DNA of 64,000 nucleotides from Prorocentrum cordatum (lineage: Eukaryota > Sar > Dinophyceae > Prorocentrales > Prorocentraceae). This document shows, piece after piece, positions 33,367 to 44,774 of the stretch. The notes under the pieces are model-generated. The model saw only the letters and a list, made by a program, of their open reading frames with translations, was not told the DNA's origin and made no database searches. Position 1 is the stretch's first letter; every line of letters starts with the position of its first letter. Location: contig CAUYUJ010019949.1 of assembly GCA_963575745.1 (NCBI GenBank), positions 124,001-188,000 of the forward strand, given 5' to 3'. A program made the translations under genes and the position numbers.

Positions 33367-36300
33367 GGAGCGGTTCCTGGGCGCGGCGGAGCAGGAGGAG
33401 GCACGGCCGAGCCGCAAGGCAAGGCCCAGGCCAATCCTCAGTGTCGCGCGCGAGGTGTTCATTGGCCCGGCGGCAGGGACCGGAGCGCCCACTTCAAGAC
33501 AGAGTCCTCGCAGGGAGCTGGCAAAAGGGAAGGCGCAGGCCGTGGGGAGCCGCACCCTGGCAGAGCTCCTCGAGGCCACCAGCAAGGCGCTGGTGGCGGC
33601 GGCCAAAGATTCGCTCACGGAGGGGCAGATGTCCGTCGCGGCCCCCCAGCCGCCCAAGCAGGAGGTGGTCGACCTCTCCACGCGGCCGCTGGCCCAGGTG
33701 CTCCAGCGGAAGGCCGGCAAGCAGAAACAGGTGGAAAAGGCCAAGCTGCGCGTGGCGGAGCGGGCACAGGAGCTAGCGGACGCGCAGGAGGTCCACGATG
33801 CGCAGTTGCGCCAGCTCCGCGAGCACGAGGCGAGGCTGGCCGAGCTGCTGGTGGCCCTGGAGAATAGGAGCAAGTGTGCGGAGGCGGCTTTGGGGTCGGC
33901 AGACAAGCAGTCGGTTGCCTCCTTCGACCAGCTCGAGAGGCTCCTCGGCGCTGTCGGCCAGATGGAGGACATAAAGCAAGGCAATGGGAACCTAGATTCT
34001 AGACGCCGTCAGCGCCCAGGCTGCGAAGGTGCGCGAGAAGCTCCACGCCGCCGAGAGCGAGGCAGCTGCCGCCAATAAGGTTGCCCCTCCTGCGGCTGAT
34101 CCTGGCGCTGCTGGCCTTGGGGCCAGTGCAGACGGCGGCGCAGTCGGAGAAGCCATGGACGTGGAGGTGCCCGATCTCGACGTCGACCAGGACCTCGCCA
34201 ACCTGGTGGCCGATGAGGTCGAGAGGCTGGGAGGCACCAGGCCAGCCTGCGATCTGGAGAAGCCATGCGCGTGGCCTGCAGGTTCGTGGACGTGCAAGCC
34301 GTGGCTGCCAAGCGGTAGCGGGTTTGACCTGCTGGCGGCTAGAGCTACCTGCCCGCCAGACGTGACGGGCTGGCCCCCTCGCCAAGGGGAAGTCATCGGC
34401 ATGGCGGGCCTCGGCATATGCAGGGGAGCCAACGCGTTCGACCTGGGGCGGCCAGTGCTGGGGCCCGTGGGCCGTCCGGGCGCCGCGGGCCCGAGGCTTT
34501 GCCCGCGGGCCGCCGCTGGCGCAAGGCTGGGGGGTCGCGCCGCGGCTGGAGGGGCAGCGCGAGCGGGGCCTCGGCAGCCCGGGGGGGGCGGCGTGCTGGC
34601 CGGGGGGGCAGGGGGCAGCTCTACGGGCACCCCGGGGCCTCCCCCGAGGCAGGCACAGCCGCGCGACCGTTCCACGGCGGACAGGATAACCAGCGGCGGC
34701 CGACCCGCGCCCGGAGGAGACAGCCAGCAGCGCACCACTGCTGGCCAAGACCTGCCCGAGAGGATGATGCTGGTCACGGCGAATGCCAACTCGCGGGCCA
34801 GTGGGCAGGTTCCCCTGGAGTGGTGCTGTTACAAGAAGCTGAATTTTGACGTATTCGGCCACCTGGAGCACCGCCCCGAGCACCCAGCGAGGGTGGGGTC
34901 GGCGCCAAGCTGGGCGCGGCGTGCTCGGCATGAGCTCTTCGGCGCGCCGGCCTTGGAGACAGGCCCAGGGCCTCTCGACAGCTCCGGTGGCGCGGCTGCC
35001 CCGACGTCGATGGCAGCGGCGAGCGAGGAGAGGCCCAAGGAATGCAGCGCGCTGAGCCCCCACAGAGGCCAGGCTGCCAAGCTCAACGCGAGGCTCGGGA
35101 TCCCGATCTTCGCGCTTTCGGCCTACCGAGTGAACAGCATCGGGGTCACTGGCGACAACCTGGTGCTGCTCGAGGCTCTGCAGGCCCGGGCGGGCAGCCT
35201 CGCCTGTCCGCGCGTCATCCTGGCAGACTGGGACATCGAGCCAGAGGACCTCGCCAGTGGGGCTTGGCAGGCGGCGGGAGTCCTGGCCAGGCCCTGGGGC
35301 CCGACGCACGGGCGCCGCACTCGCCCGCCGCCATCGAGCTAAGGGGCCTTCACAAGCGGGCCGCAGTCACTAGAGCAGCCCCCCCCAGCCGCTACCCGCT
35401 CGCCCTGCCGCCTCCTGTCCAGGCCGCCCCGCCTGAGCTCGGCGAGGCGGAGTGGCTGTGGCGGCTGGGGAGCGGGCCAGGGGGCGTCGAGAGCGCCCTG
35501 GAGTTTTGGTGCGCCATGGCGGGGGATTACCTGGACAGGCTGCGCCTGCTGGACAGGCCGCTGCGGCGCTGCAAGGGGGCCAGGGATTTCAGCTGGCGCT
35601 GGAGTGGGGGACCTTGCTGCAGGAGACGACGAGCGCGGAGTGCCGCGAGTGGGCGGGCACCCTGGCGGCCCGCAGGAAGGCGGCCGCCCTGCGGGGCCAC
35701 TGGGGGGGCATGGGTTGGCGGAGGTTCGCCCGCTTCGAGCGCCAGGTGCGCGTCATCAGGGGCTTCAACTTCAGCGGCCGCGCCTGGCCGTCGAACGGGC
35801 CTCCGGCGCGCTGGGGCCACCGCGCCATTGCGAACGCGTTCGAAAGGCAGGAGTTGCACGCGTGCCACGGGCTGCTAGTGGACCCCCACAACTACACGTC
35901 GGCCCCCCGGGCACGTGACAAGCGAAGGCGCGCTGAGGACTGGGCGGGGGCGAGCGCAGGGAGGGGGCGCCAAGACTGGGGGGCAGCGCGCCTGCCGCTC
36001 CATCAAGGATGGCAGCCGAGTCCCATCGACGGCGGCGGCGCATGCAGGCGACGAGCACGACCCTGACCTACCTGTCGCAGGCGACGCTGCCAGGAAGGTG
36101 CTGATGCAGGAGTGGGGATCGCCGTGGCCCCATGCTGACCGAGCTGGGGACACCGCCCCCCTCTGGCGCCCATGGCGCGTGGGACGACTTCCCGCCCATC
36201 GCCGCGGACGCCCTCGACCGCGTGCCGGCCTCGCGCGGTGAGGGCACAGGCCTCGGGCGGGATCGCTTGCGCCCGCGGCAGCCGCGCTGGCTCCCGCCCT

Positions 36301-36430
36301 ACTGCCGCGTGGCATTCCTGGGCGTGGTGCGCGCTTGGGACAGGGGCCCGACACGTTGCCCGCTGCGGCTGTTATTGTTCCCCCCCCCCCCCGAGCCTCC
36401 GCCTGGAGTGCCGAGGCCAACTGCGAGGGG
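33181..36430 (+). mobile_element. LINE copy 1: zinc finger, coiled coil, endonuclease, start of RT (decayed)
   Basis: The ATG at 33181 opens a frame with a RanBP2-like C4 zinc finger at about residues 21-42 (QWKCTGKCGGRPNYTSRAEC then RACG; spacing C-x3-C-x11-C-x2-C). The frame shifts near 33360 into a long coiled coil (33500-33995, with VEKAKLRVAERAQELADAQE), then again near 34000 into 34002-34300. An endonuclease/exonuclease/phosphatase-like domain follows (34750-35330), with ILADWDIEPEDL as its conserved 'DWN' block. After further shifts, 36200-36345 reads GLGRDRLRPRQPRWLP then AFLGVVRAWDRG, the usual N-terminal part of a reverse transcriptase. The rest of the RT is absent; copy 2 begins at once. 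Dead element. Confidence 0.65.
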
Positions 36431-37218
36431 GGATGTCGGAGGATGGCCAGCAGTGGTCGGAGGGGGATAGAGCACGCCATGATTTGCCTCATTGTGTCTG
36501 CGGCGGCTGGCCAGGGCATGTGCAATAAGAACCTACGCCCCTCGGAATACTGAGGTCACGGCTCGACACGCGTCTCGTCTCGATAGGATATGTCGCGGCG
36601 CGCCGTCTGCCATTGCGGGTGATCTGACGACCGCTGCGACCGTTCATGGGACCTTCTTGCATTGCCCCTCGGACCATCGACCCCTCAGCCTTCACTTTGC
36701 TCGATTCGATCAGCGTCGCAATCGTTGTGTCCCTGCATTCCCTTGCCGATCTGAGGAGTATCAAGCTGCAGCTTCGCAGGCGTTCGCAAGTGTTCCCGCT
36801 CGCCCCACGCCAACGGACAACCGTCCCAGGCCAAAGAGCTCCCGCGGGCCTGCCTTTCGGAGGCAAGGCAGCAGGCGGCCCAGCGTCCCGCGAAAACAGT
36901 GGCCAAGAATTACTACTGGACTATGACGGCGGTGCGTGGCGCTCGGCATCAGCAGTTTACTTTGCGCGCCCGTGCCCGTAGTTCCCATGTCCGCCTCGAG
37001 CAGTTTTTTGCTCTTGGGGGCATGCAGTGCACGGGTATAATTGCCTTCTGCTTGCGTGCCAGTATGGTCCGACTACAGCGCGTTGAGGAGCAGGAAGCGG
37101 CTCTTGAGGATGAGAGAAGGATGACTGGGGGGGGTGACGAGGCTGGGGCGGTTGCTAGAGAGCGGGCGCAGTCACGTCTGCAGCGAATGCGAGCTTTCTG
37201 GCGCCAGTTCTAGGCGAC

Positions 37219-38180
37219 GTGCCCTTCTTACTGGTGCGAGGGATGAGGAGGGAGCTGCGTGCGCCGCGTTTGAGCAGGCCAGTCAATATCTTGCTGCGCA
37301 TTGGGGGGGAAGGGGGGTCTTTCGCGAGCGCCAGATCGACCGCGCGCTTTGGCCACGGATCTTGAGCCACTGCCAGAAGTTGGACACCCCGCGGCCCGAG
37401 TCGAGATGGCAGCTTAGTTATGACGACTTTGCACGGAGGGTGAAGTGGAGGAGAAGCACCGCCCCTGGGAAGGATGGGTCTCCATATGCCGCTTGGCAGG
37501 TGGAGGGCGGGGCCGAGCTTTTGCAGTTGGTGCACGAAGAACTCTACTCGAACAACTGTATGACGTTGCCTCCAAACATGCGTGAAATGTTGTTATTCCA
37601 TTTGCCGAAGGGCTCGGGCCTTTCGGGCGGATGCGCAGGCGTCACGCGCGCTGCTGATGCCGCGAGACCGCTCGCCCTTTGCGATGCGTGCGCCGAGATA
37701 ATGTCGCTCGCATTCGGGGCCCCACCATATGAAGTATCTACGCACACGGTACACCAAGATCAGCGTGGGGGTGTGAAGGGCCGTCAGATATCACCGAACA
37801 TCGTGATTGCTGACAGGTGGGGCTTCAGCAGCACCTGGGAGGTTCGCCGCATCCCCTGCAACTGTTGGCGGATTTTGCTGCCGCGTTTCCTTCGATCTAC
37901 ATTGCGTGGACCTTGCCAGTCCTCAGCGCGATGGGGGTGCCAGCACCCATCGCTGCCTTTTTGGCCGCGCTGTATGCCATGAACTCAGGGGCGATTATGA
38001 TGGGAGGGCCGGTGACGGATGTGACAATTGACGTTGGGAGGGGAGTAAGACGAGGTGACCCGTCTAGCATGTGCTTGTTCGCGTTGGCTTTGGATCCTGT
38101 GATGCGCTGGTTACTGCGCCGCAGCAGTCAGCATGTGGAACGTGCACTAGGACACTGGCGACCTGATGTTCTTTATTAAT
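37219..38180 (+). pseudogene. LINE copy 2 reverse transcriptase (broken)
   Basis: Two frames cover it. 37219-37790 reads through KWRRSTAPGKDGSPYAAW and MREMLLFHLPKG to a 'GGVKGRQISPNIV' block that corresponds to the usual 'RGFVxGRQxxxNI' motif. 37817-38178 carries motif A (LADFAAAFPS, Asp present) and GVRRGDPSSMCLFALALDP. The frameshift lies between about 37790 and 37820. The ADD motif is missing or scrambled at 38150-38200, so it cannot be active. Confidence 0.75.
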
Positions 38181-39300
38181 GCTCTTGGTGGTCTTGGGTA
38201 AACTCTGGAATTGCTCTGGAAGCTGGAGGGCCTTGTGGGGCTTTCTCTTTCTTAACATGAAGAAATGTGTGCTGCTGGTGGTTGGCGATGCATCGTGTGC
38301 CGGGGTTCGGGAATTGGCGGGTGCCCTGGGGCCCCGCTTTCGGCATCTGGTTACCCCACGGAGGACGCAATTTCTTGGGGTTACTATTGGCCCTGATGGG
38401 CCTGAGCATGCTTGGGGCGACCGTAAACCGAGACGCCTGGACCGCTCGATGGGCGTGAAGCAGGTTGGGCTGGGGCTCCCGCTTGCGATCTGTATGTTTC
38501 CAAACGTTGTGCCTCCCGTTGCTGCAATATGTTCTGCAGATGTTCCCACCGGCTAAAGCGTTGTTGGACGCGCATCGTGGGTGTGGTCAGCTACTCAAGA
38601 ACGGCCCTTGGAACGCCTTGCCGCATGAGCTCCTAGAGAATCTTCGCGTGGGCGGCGGAGGGGCTGACCGCGAGCATTTGCCAGATGTCAGTATTGCTGC
38701 TCGTGCACGGCGCGCCGCGCAATGCGATGCTCTTAAGACGGAGTTTGGCGAGGTTCGGGGCTGTATTCGCTCGGGCGGCTGTTGCATTGCACGCTCGGTT
38801 AGGGGATGGTGGGAACAGTGCTACTTACCAGATGGCTATGGCGCACGGGGGTATGCTACCCGTCCTCCTCACTCTGCCACCGCCGACGCCGCGTAGGGCT
38901 GTTCAACGTAAGTTGTACCCGAGCCTCCCGAAATTGCGTTAGAGGGACGGTCGGTCGGTGGTTGACGTTTTCAAGGCCCGCGCTGATAGGTGACCCCCCC
39001 AGGTCCCCGAAAGTGGTATCCTCAACATGCTTATGAGACTCCAGGTGGCGAGTAAGGCCGCGGGGCCATTCTTTGCCGTCAACCAGGTACGACTGGCCAG
39101 CAGAAGCCTGTGCACTGCTGCACGTTTCAGGTATGCGGCGAATTATTGTCTTGTTGGGCGCAGGGGGCATGGGGCAAATCATTTCTTGCGACACAACTCG
39201 GCACGTCCGAAGATGCGGGGCTTGCTGACACCGTGGGTTCGTGAGGGGCTCCCTCCACACGGCAGTGGCTGGTGCTCTGATCCTTTTTTTTGACGCTTCG
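38179..39300 (+). pseudogene. LINE copy 2, RT thumb/connector remnants
   Basis: 38220-38470 reads MKKCVLLVVGDASCAGVREL … FLGVTIGPDG, typical of the segment after the RT palm in dinoflagellate LINEs. 38510-38896 in another frame has LPLLQYVLQMFPPAKALLDA. 39000-39290 in a third has LQVASKAAGPFFAVNQVRLA. Stops separate them. Confidence 0.5.
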
Positions 39301-40494
39301 CCTCGGTCCTTAAGTGGATTTAAGATTTGCTACCCTCTGCGATGCTTTCTAGTTATTGGACAACGCCCGGCGACTAGGCGCACGGCTCGAACCGAGACTG
39401 ATCATTGAAGGTCGGCTGCGTTCTATCTGTCGGAAGCACAGCAGAGTGCAGGCCGTCTGGAACCAAGGCCCATTTGATTTTGTTGCAAGGAGTCCCATAC
39501 TCCCGAGCAGGCTGGACTTACAGGATACCAGTGGCTCGGAGGTGCTCCCGCTGGCGTCTGCAGCTGGGGAGGTCGCTTCATCGCTGAGCGCGAGCCCTGG
39601 GGCCCCAGCCTCGAGAGCGCCCTGAAGGCCCCCCAAAAAATAAAACGCGCGCGATGCGATACTGGACGTTCCCGGGCAGATGACAATCAACTCATCGAGG
39701 GCAGGTTGGCGGCAGGGGCCTGCCTCGCCTTCGGGGCGCGCACCATGCAGCGCGCGATCTTCAGGGGCCCGTTCGCGGTGAACGCAGTGGAGGTCGCCGA
39801 GGCCTGAGCCATCGGAGTGCGAGACGGGCTTCCGCATCAGGAGGTTCTAAGCACGGTCCGCGCGGACGCGCTGCAGCTGCTGAGCGCGGAGCGGCCGTGG
39901 AATCGGCGCGCTGACCCAGCCCGGGCCGCAATGCTCAGCTTCGCGCGCGCGGGCTGCCAGCGAAGCATGGTTGCCTGCCCGGGCATCGCCAGCGCGAGGT
40001 CGACTTGCATTTTTTCGCCGGGGGCGGCCTGCCGGGTCGCCCGCGTTGCCGCGGCCACTGCCTCGGATGCCGCAGCTCTCAGAAGACTCGGGGGCCCTTG
40101 GGTTTCGGATGTCCATTGGGGGCCCGTTCTGGCCGTCTTGTCTCGCGCCGCGGAGTTGCGGGCCAATGGGCGCAATATTGCGTTCAGATCGGCCAAATGC
40201 GGGGCGCCCTGGACCCGGGCCAGATCGCATGCGAAAGGCAAGACTGCGCGCCCTACTGCACGAGATGTGGGACCCGAGGCACATTGTGGCATCGGTGTGT
40301 CGAGTGCCCCGCAACAGATTTCCCCCGTCGAGAATTTTGTCCGCAGCTAGAGTTGTTGGGCGCGAAGGAGAGCAATGCGCCCACCTCTTTGCGAGAGGCC
40401 CGCTGCCCTCGCCTGCGCACGCCTTTCAGGGGCCTGATACCCCCGAGGAGGACCAGATCCGACTTGCGGGGCGCATGCCTGGATGGCTGTTCGA

Positions 40495-41179
40495 AGGCGA
40501 GGTGTTTGTGGACGCATTTGCAGTTTTTACTCAGCATGGCGGGTTGCGCCGTGCGGGGTGGTCAGTGATCTGCATCAATGATGAGTGCCTGTTTCGTTGT
40601 CGGATGTATGGCGTTGTGCCGCTTGCGTGGTCCTTCACGAGGATCTTGCGTTCTGTATGTTAGCCAGGTGTTCTGTTGACCCTGTCACCGATGGAGCGCT
40701 CACGGGTTTCTCTGGTTGTGCAGGTGCGATCGCCTGCGCGAGGAGTGCCCCCAAAGCTTCCAGCCTCATGAATACCAACCGCACTTTTTGGGAAGGTACG
40801 TGGGAGAAGCACGATAGCAGTGCGTCGGTGAAAAAATGTCCGAGTGCATGCCCGAGCGTCCAGCGATGTTTCGTTTCACGACAACTGGTGCAGACGTGGC
40901 AATGATTTAGCAGACCGCTGGGTTAGAAAGGGGTGGCAGCTCTGGAACATCCCACCCCAGAGGGTCCTCTTCACGGAAGCATTCGAGGATTTGGTTTGCC
41001 AGCCTGTGTTCTGGATAGGTCAAGTCCATGCCTGGATAGGAGACAGCGAGGCCTGGGACATTGAGGGAGTGGCAGGCACCCCGGATGTTGCCCGAGGCCA
41101 GGAACGCGCAGTAGATGACCCGGATACTTCGCACCTAGCGGCAGCACTCAGGACCTGCGAGCTTCTAGGATGGAGGTAA
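40495..41179 (+). pseudogene. LINE copy 2 RNase H domain (split)
   Basis: 40495-40640 reads GEVFVDAFAVFTQHGGLRRA then GWSVICIND, the first strand of RNase H, where VDG(S/A)A is usual, so the Gly is replaced. The frame ends at a stop at 40661. It resumes at 40870-41176 with NWCRRGNDLADRWVRKGWQL, the 'GN-x-x-AD' block near the C-terminus with its Asp present. The middle Glu/Asp region is not readable. Confidence 0.6.
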
Positions 41180-41189
41180 GCGTCCCCTC

Positions 41190-41928
41190 CCCACCGCCGC
41201 TGGAGCTCGAGCCCGTGCCGTCTGTGGGGGCGGGGGTGGATCTGGGAGTCGAGCTTTGCAGGCCGTGGCCGTGTCAGGGGCCCTTGGCGGGGAAATGCGA
41301 GGTGGGGGGCCCTGACAGCATGTTGATGATTTGTTATTCCAAATTTTGTCAGAGAGCTTCCCCTGGCGAGGGCCTTGCAGGGGCCTGTCTGGGACTTCGG
41401 CACCCAAGGCTCAAGACCCACAGTTCCGGTCTTCGTCGGTTCCTCCACCCCTCAGCCCCCGTTCCTCCTCCTCCGTTGTTTGCGTTCAGGGGCCCAGAGG
41501 AGGCTGACACTGAGTGGCTGCAGGGGAAGCTGATGAGGTCCAGCTTGCGTGTTGGGTCTTCGTCGGCTGGATCTGTCGCGTCGGGGCCCGCTGGCGGGCC
41601 CCCTGTGTGTCCCGCGGCCGATGGTCCCTGTGGCCCCGCCAGCTTCCACCAGTACGGGGTGTCTGTCCCCGTCCTGGACCTGGCCCTAGTTGTGCGCCTG
41701 CACGGTTTTGTTTCGCCCGATTCTGCGGGTGAATGGGCAAGGGAGTGCAGGCGCGCTAAACAAGAGGCCCATGCCACGGAATTGTGGGCATTCGTAGACT
41801 ATCAAACCTCAATGCCGCCGCTGTGTCGGCAGGTGGACCTGGTCCGCCCTACCCCATTTCCATTTCCATCTCCTCCTCCTCCTCCTTTTCCTCCTCCTCC
41901 TCCCTTCCTTCTTATTGGGGAAACGTAA
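41190..41928 (+). other. Open frame after LINE copy 2, unassigned
   Basis: The + frame around 41170-41928 is open for about 250 codons but contains P/S-rich low-complexity parts and ends in a (CTC)n run near 41870-41910. A stretch reading LVVRLHGFVSPDSAGEWARE is weakly protein-like. It could be LINE 3′ sequence or intron. No family recognised. Confidence 0.25.
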
Positions 41929-42148
41929 GGCTCTAGTTTGCAGGAGCTCGGTGTTGTCGCAACGTTCCGATGTCTTGGCATGAGCTTGGACGGTCTGGTT
42001 GTTCGTGAGATGTTCGTACTAGATTGGCCAGGTTTCAGCACGGATGAGTCCCATTCCTATCGGTGGGGAAGGTGGCAGTTCTTATCAGCTCGCACTTCGT
42101 CCTGAAGGCACGCTGTCCACGAGTGCGGGTGTGTTGTTGTCGCCCCAG

Positions 42149-42272
42149 GCTGAACTCTCTGAGCCAGAGCGACCTCGACGCCCTCATCGAGGAGGCGGTG
42201 GGCAAGTGCCCGAAACCCAACAAGCAGCGGAAGTACGAGCGGTCCCTCAAGGCACGGCTCACCGCGGACGAG
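42149..42272 (+). CDS. Candidate exon of the kinase-like gene model (42 codons)
   Basis: Reads LNSLSQSDLDALIEEAVGKC then PKPNKQRKYERSLKARLTAD-E: charged, helical, clearly protein-like. The acceptor ccccag|G enters in phase 2, matching the GG|gc donor at 32521. The right end is GAG|gccatc, a GC donor, phase 0; the following intron ends aagag|GC, so GAGGC is repeated at both boundaries. No domain recognised. Confidence 0.55.
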
Positions 42273-42742
42273 GCCATCACATGGTTTCTTCTGTTCCACC
42301 TCCGCCGCGTCTTTGTGGTTCTTGGAGGTTTCCTCGCCTCGGGGTGTTCTCCAGCAGCTGCACCTCACCGATAGCGTTCAGGGTTTCTCGAATCGCCCCC
42401 AACGACGGGGCTCCTGGAGTTGTGGCCCGAAAGCCACTCGGAGCCCAGACCCTTCCCAGGTTAAGATTTTAAGCCGATTGCGCTGATCGACTCGGGCCTG
42501 CGGGCGTGACGAGGTGCGTATCGGATGCTTCCAAGGGTCCATTTCGATCCGATCGGTCTGGTCCGACTCGACTCCAGTATTCGGGTAATCCGACGCGGCC
42601 GGGTGCCAATCCGATTCCACGCCGACTCCGATTCGATGCGGCCCAATCCGACGGACGTTGCGATTTTATCGGGTGCCCCGATTCGGTGCTGGCCGGTCCC
42701 TCCCTGCCTCTCGTGCTCCCCCTCGCCTCTCAGTGTTAAGAG
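42273..42742 (+). other. Putative 470-base GC-AG intron
   Basis: The shortest intron of the model. Begins gccatc, ends gttaagag, and is flanked by GAGGC on both sides. No long repeat inside; 'gatccgatcggtctggtccg' and 'gattcgatgcggcccaatcc' words recur loosely at 42540-42660. Confidence 0.5.
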
Positions 42743-42838
42743 GCTGTCACGACCACGGCGTTCCAGTACTGCATGAACATCTCGGACACGCTGCTGCAGG
42801 GAGACAAGCTCGGCCAGACGCTCGAGATCAAAGGCCCG
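42743..42838 (+). CDS. Candidate exon of the kinase-like gene model (32 codons)
   Basis: Reads AVTTTAFQYCMNISDTLLQG followed by DKLGQTLEIKGP, phase 0 to 0, with donor CCG|gtgggc. It joins the previous exon as …TADE-AVTTTAF without disturbing the frame. Function unknown. The next exon has not been found with matching phase; the frame is open downstream to 43309 but that part (42850-43309) is not convincing. Confidence 0.55.
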
Positions 42839-44500
42839 GTGGGCGCTGACCTTCCGCCGTCACTCGAGGGGGGAAGACGTGCCCACCGCTCTTGCCGGCC
42901 CCCTGCCACCCGCTCGGGCAAATCGCGACCTTGGTGGGGGCGTTCCAGGCTGAACGCCACCGGCGGGGTGCCGCGACCTCCGTCTTCGGCAAATAACCGA
43001 TATCGAACAGTTTGCGCCATCGGGAAGCCGCGAGCGCTCAAGGCTGCGGTTCACGTGGTGTCACAGTCCAACGCACAAGCCGCCGTCACATGGACGTGCT
43101 GTAGCAGAATGGCCAGGAGATGGGTATATACTGGGTGGATGTGGGAGCATGGGGCACCGGCTTCCCTTCAGATCGCTAGGTTCTGTGTGTGGGCATACGC
43201 ATGCAAGGCAGGCCTGCCAGCAGGTGCACCACCGAAACGTTCGATTCAACGATGGCCCGTCTGCGACCCAAGCGGAAAATTGCGGTACTTCGATAAATTC
43301 AAGGTCTAAGGAAGATGTGGCCTGACTATTACAGCGATATGTCTTATCGTGTGGGCATGTGTTGCATCGAGTCAGCATTAATTTGCTCGCCGGCGTTCGG
43401 ACGACCACAATTGTCTGTTCACTGGTTGTGATACCCTCTGCTTGTGCCAAACGATTCCTGGATTGCGCTGGGACGTTTGTGGTGTAGTCTCATGGAGGGC
43501 ACTCAGCGTCTTTGCATTCGACTTCGGCCTCCAGCGACTGCGATGCCAAACGGTCTCTCATCATAAGTAGTTACACAAGAAGCGCAATCGAGTACGTGAT
43601 ATCTGCCTTGATGCGACTTGGCAGCGAGGGCTAGTCTGCGGACAGCCAGCCCTGCGACCCCGCACCAGCTACATGCCAGGGGGCAATCAGACATTAGGGC
43701 GAGGGGCCACGCGTGTTGCGCGCTCTTGTCGCACACATATTACGGCACATAAGAATGATGATCGGATGGTTGTCATGGCGATGGATGGTATTTGTGCTCG
43801 TTTGCCGATCGGCGGAAGTACGAAGGCCACTATCGTGCGTGATCCGTCCCTGCTCGTTCGGAGTCTCGGCAGCCTGGGTGAACTTTGCGATCGCCGAGCT
43901 GCTGCAGGGAACTGGTGGGTTCGTTAGTTGGGAGAGCGGGCAGCAATGTTGCGGCGAAATGCATTGTGTCCCGAACGACCACGCACGACGCTGCCGCCAG
44001 GACTGGCAAGCCTTCGCAAGGTCTAGCGCGAGGGATGGTTGAAAACAAACCTGTAGCCGCTGTCCTCGCTTGACGGGTCCTCGCCCATGCTGGCATCTGC
44101 TGAACGCGTGCTTGCCGCTGTTGCGGGTGCGGGAAGAGGGCCACCCAAGCTGTCCGTGCTGGGAGGAGCGCCTGGCGGCGATCTCAGCGGCGTGCCAGGC
44201 GCGTCGGGCCCCCACTCGTATTGTGGCTTAGTGGCACGGGGCAGCTTGATCTAGGCCCAGGTTCTACTGTAGCGGAACGAACAAGTGCTTGCTAGTTGAC
44301 GGGCGCCACCGTGTGGCAAGTCCACCAAATTAGGTTGGACCCTCCTGTTTGGGGGAGCGTCCACGAGGAAGGAGAGAGGAGGGAGATGGAGGTAGGCAAG
44401 CTATGCGCGCTCGCGTCGTATTTGACGTCCTACCCCTCCCACCCATCCCTTGACATTGCTTTGAGCCCCTCTCTATTCGCACAGTCAGATGCCGAAGTGG
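42839..44500. other. No gene recognised
   Basis: Mixed sequence without a clear repeat. The last part of the open frame (43200-43309, VCDPSGKLRYFDKFKV then stop) is weakly protein-like and could be a terminal exon, but no acceptor with the right phase is obvious. Confidence 0.3.
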
Positions 44501-44765
44501 ACAATGACCCCCAAAGTGCGCGCGACGCAAAGCATGTTATAGCCTGGCGTTGGAGAGCATGGCATACCGTAACATAGCAAAGCATGGTGTGACAGTTCAT
44601 TGATCAGCATTGCGTATCATTTCATTTAAGCGCAAGCCATGGCGTGACATCGCGGTACATGTTTGCATGGCACCAGCACGTTGCAGAGCTATTCATGGAA
44701 TCGCATTATAGGGGTACATCGCACAGCACTGAATTGCATACCAGGGTTGCATGAACGGTGCATCC
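44500..44765 (+). repeat. GCATGGCATACC-type short repeat
   Basis: Words such as agcatggcataccgtaacat, 'agcaaagcatggtgtgaca' and 'catggcgtgacatcgcggt' recur with heavy drift over about 260 bases. Confidence 0.6.
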
Positions 44766-44774
44766 TGAAAACCA

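Larger units (their letters stand above)
36492..41179 (+). mobile_element. LINE copy 2: 5′-truncated, RT and RNase H, frameshifted
   Basis: Starts inside the endonuclease C-terminus (36555-36690: SRLDRICRGAP … SDHRPLSLHF, the R-x-D-R and SDH blocks), so the 5′ part is missing. The RT spans 37219-38180 in two frames: RRSTAPGKDGSPYAAWQ, then motif A LADFAAAFPSI, then motif B-like GVRRGDPSSMCLFALALDPV. The YADD/ADD catalytic block is not recognisable after 38170. A thumb-like segment follows (38240-38470, ending RRTQFLGVTIGP), then a zinc-knuckle-like C-x2-C…H-x2-C at 40255-40320 (YCTRCGTRGTLWHRCVECPA), then RNase H at 40495-41179. At least five frame changes or stops: a dead copy. Ends at TAA 41177-41179. 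Confidence 0.75.
32522..42148 (+). other. Putative 9.6-kb GC-AG intron hosting two LINEs
   Basis: Begins gcgcac and ends cgccccag. Most of it is the two non-LTR retrotransposon copies at about 33181-36430 and 36492-41179. The stretches 32522-33180 and 41180-42148 contain nothing I recognise, apart from the ORF noted at 41190-41928. Confidence 0.5.

Noticed and set aside
41190-41928. 252-codon ORF as a separate gene
   Set aside because: P/S-rich with a terminal (CTC)n run, no family, and follows the LINE RNase H stop directly.
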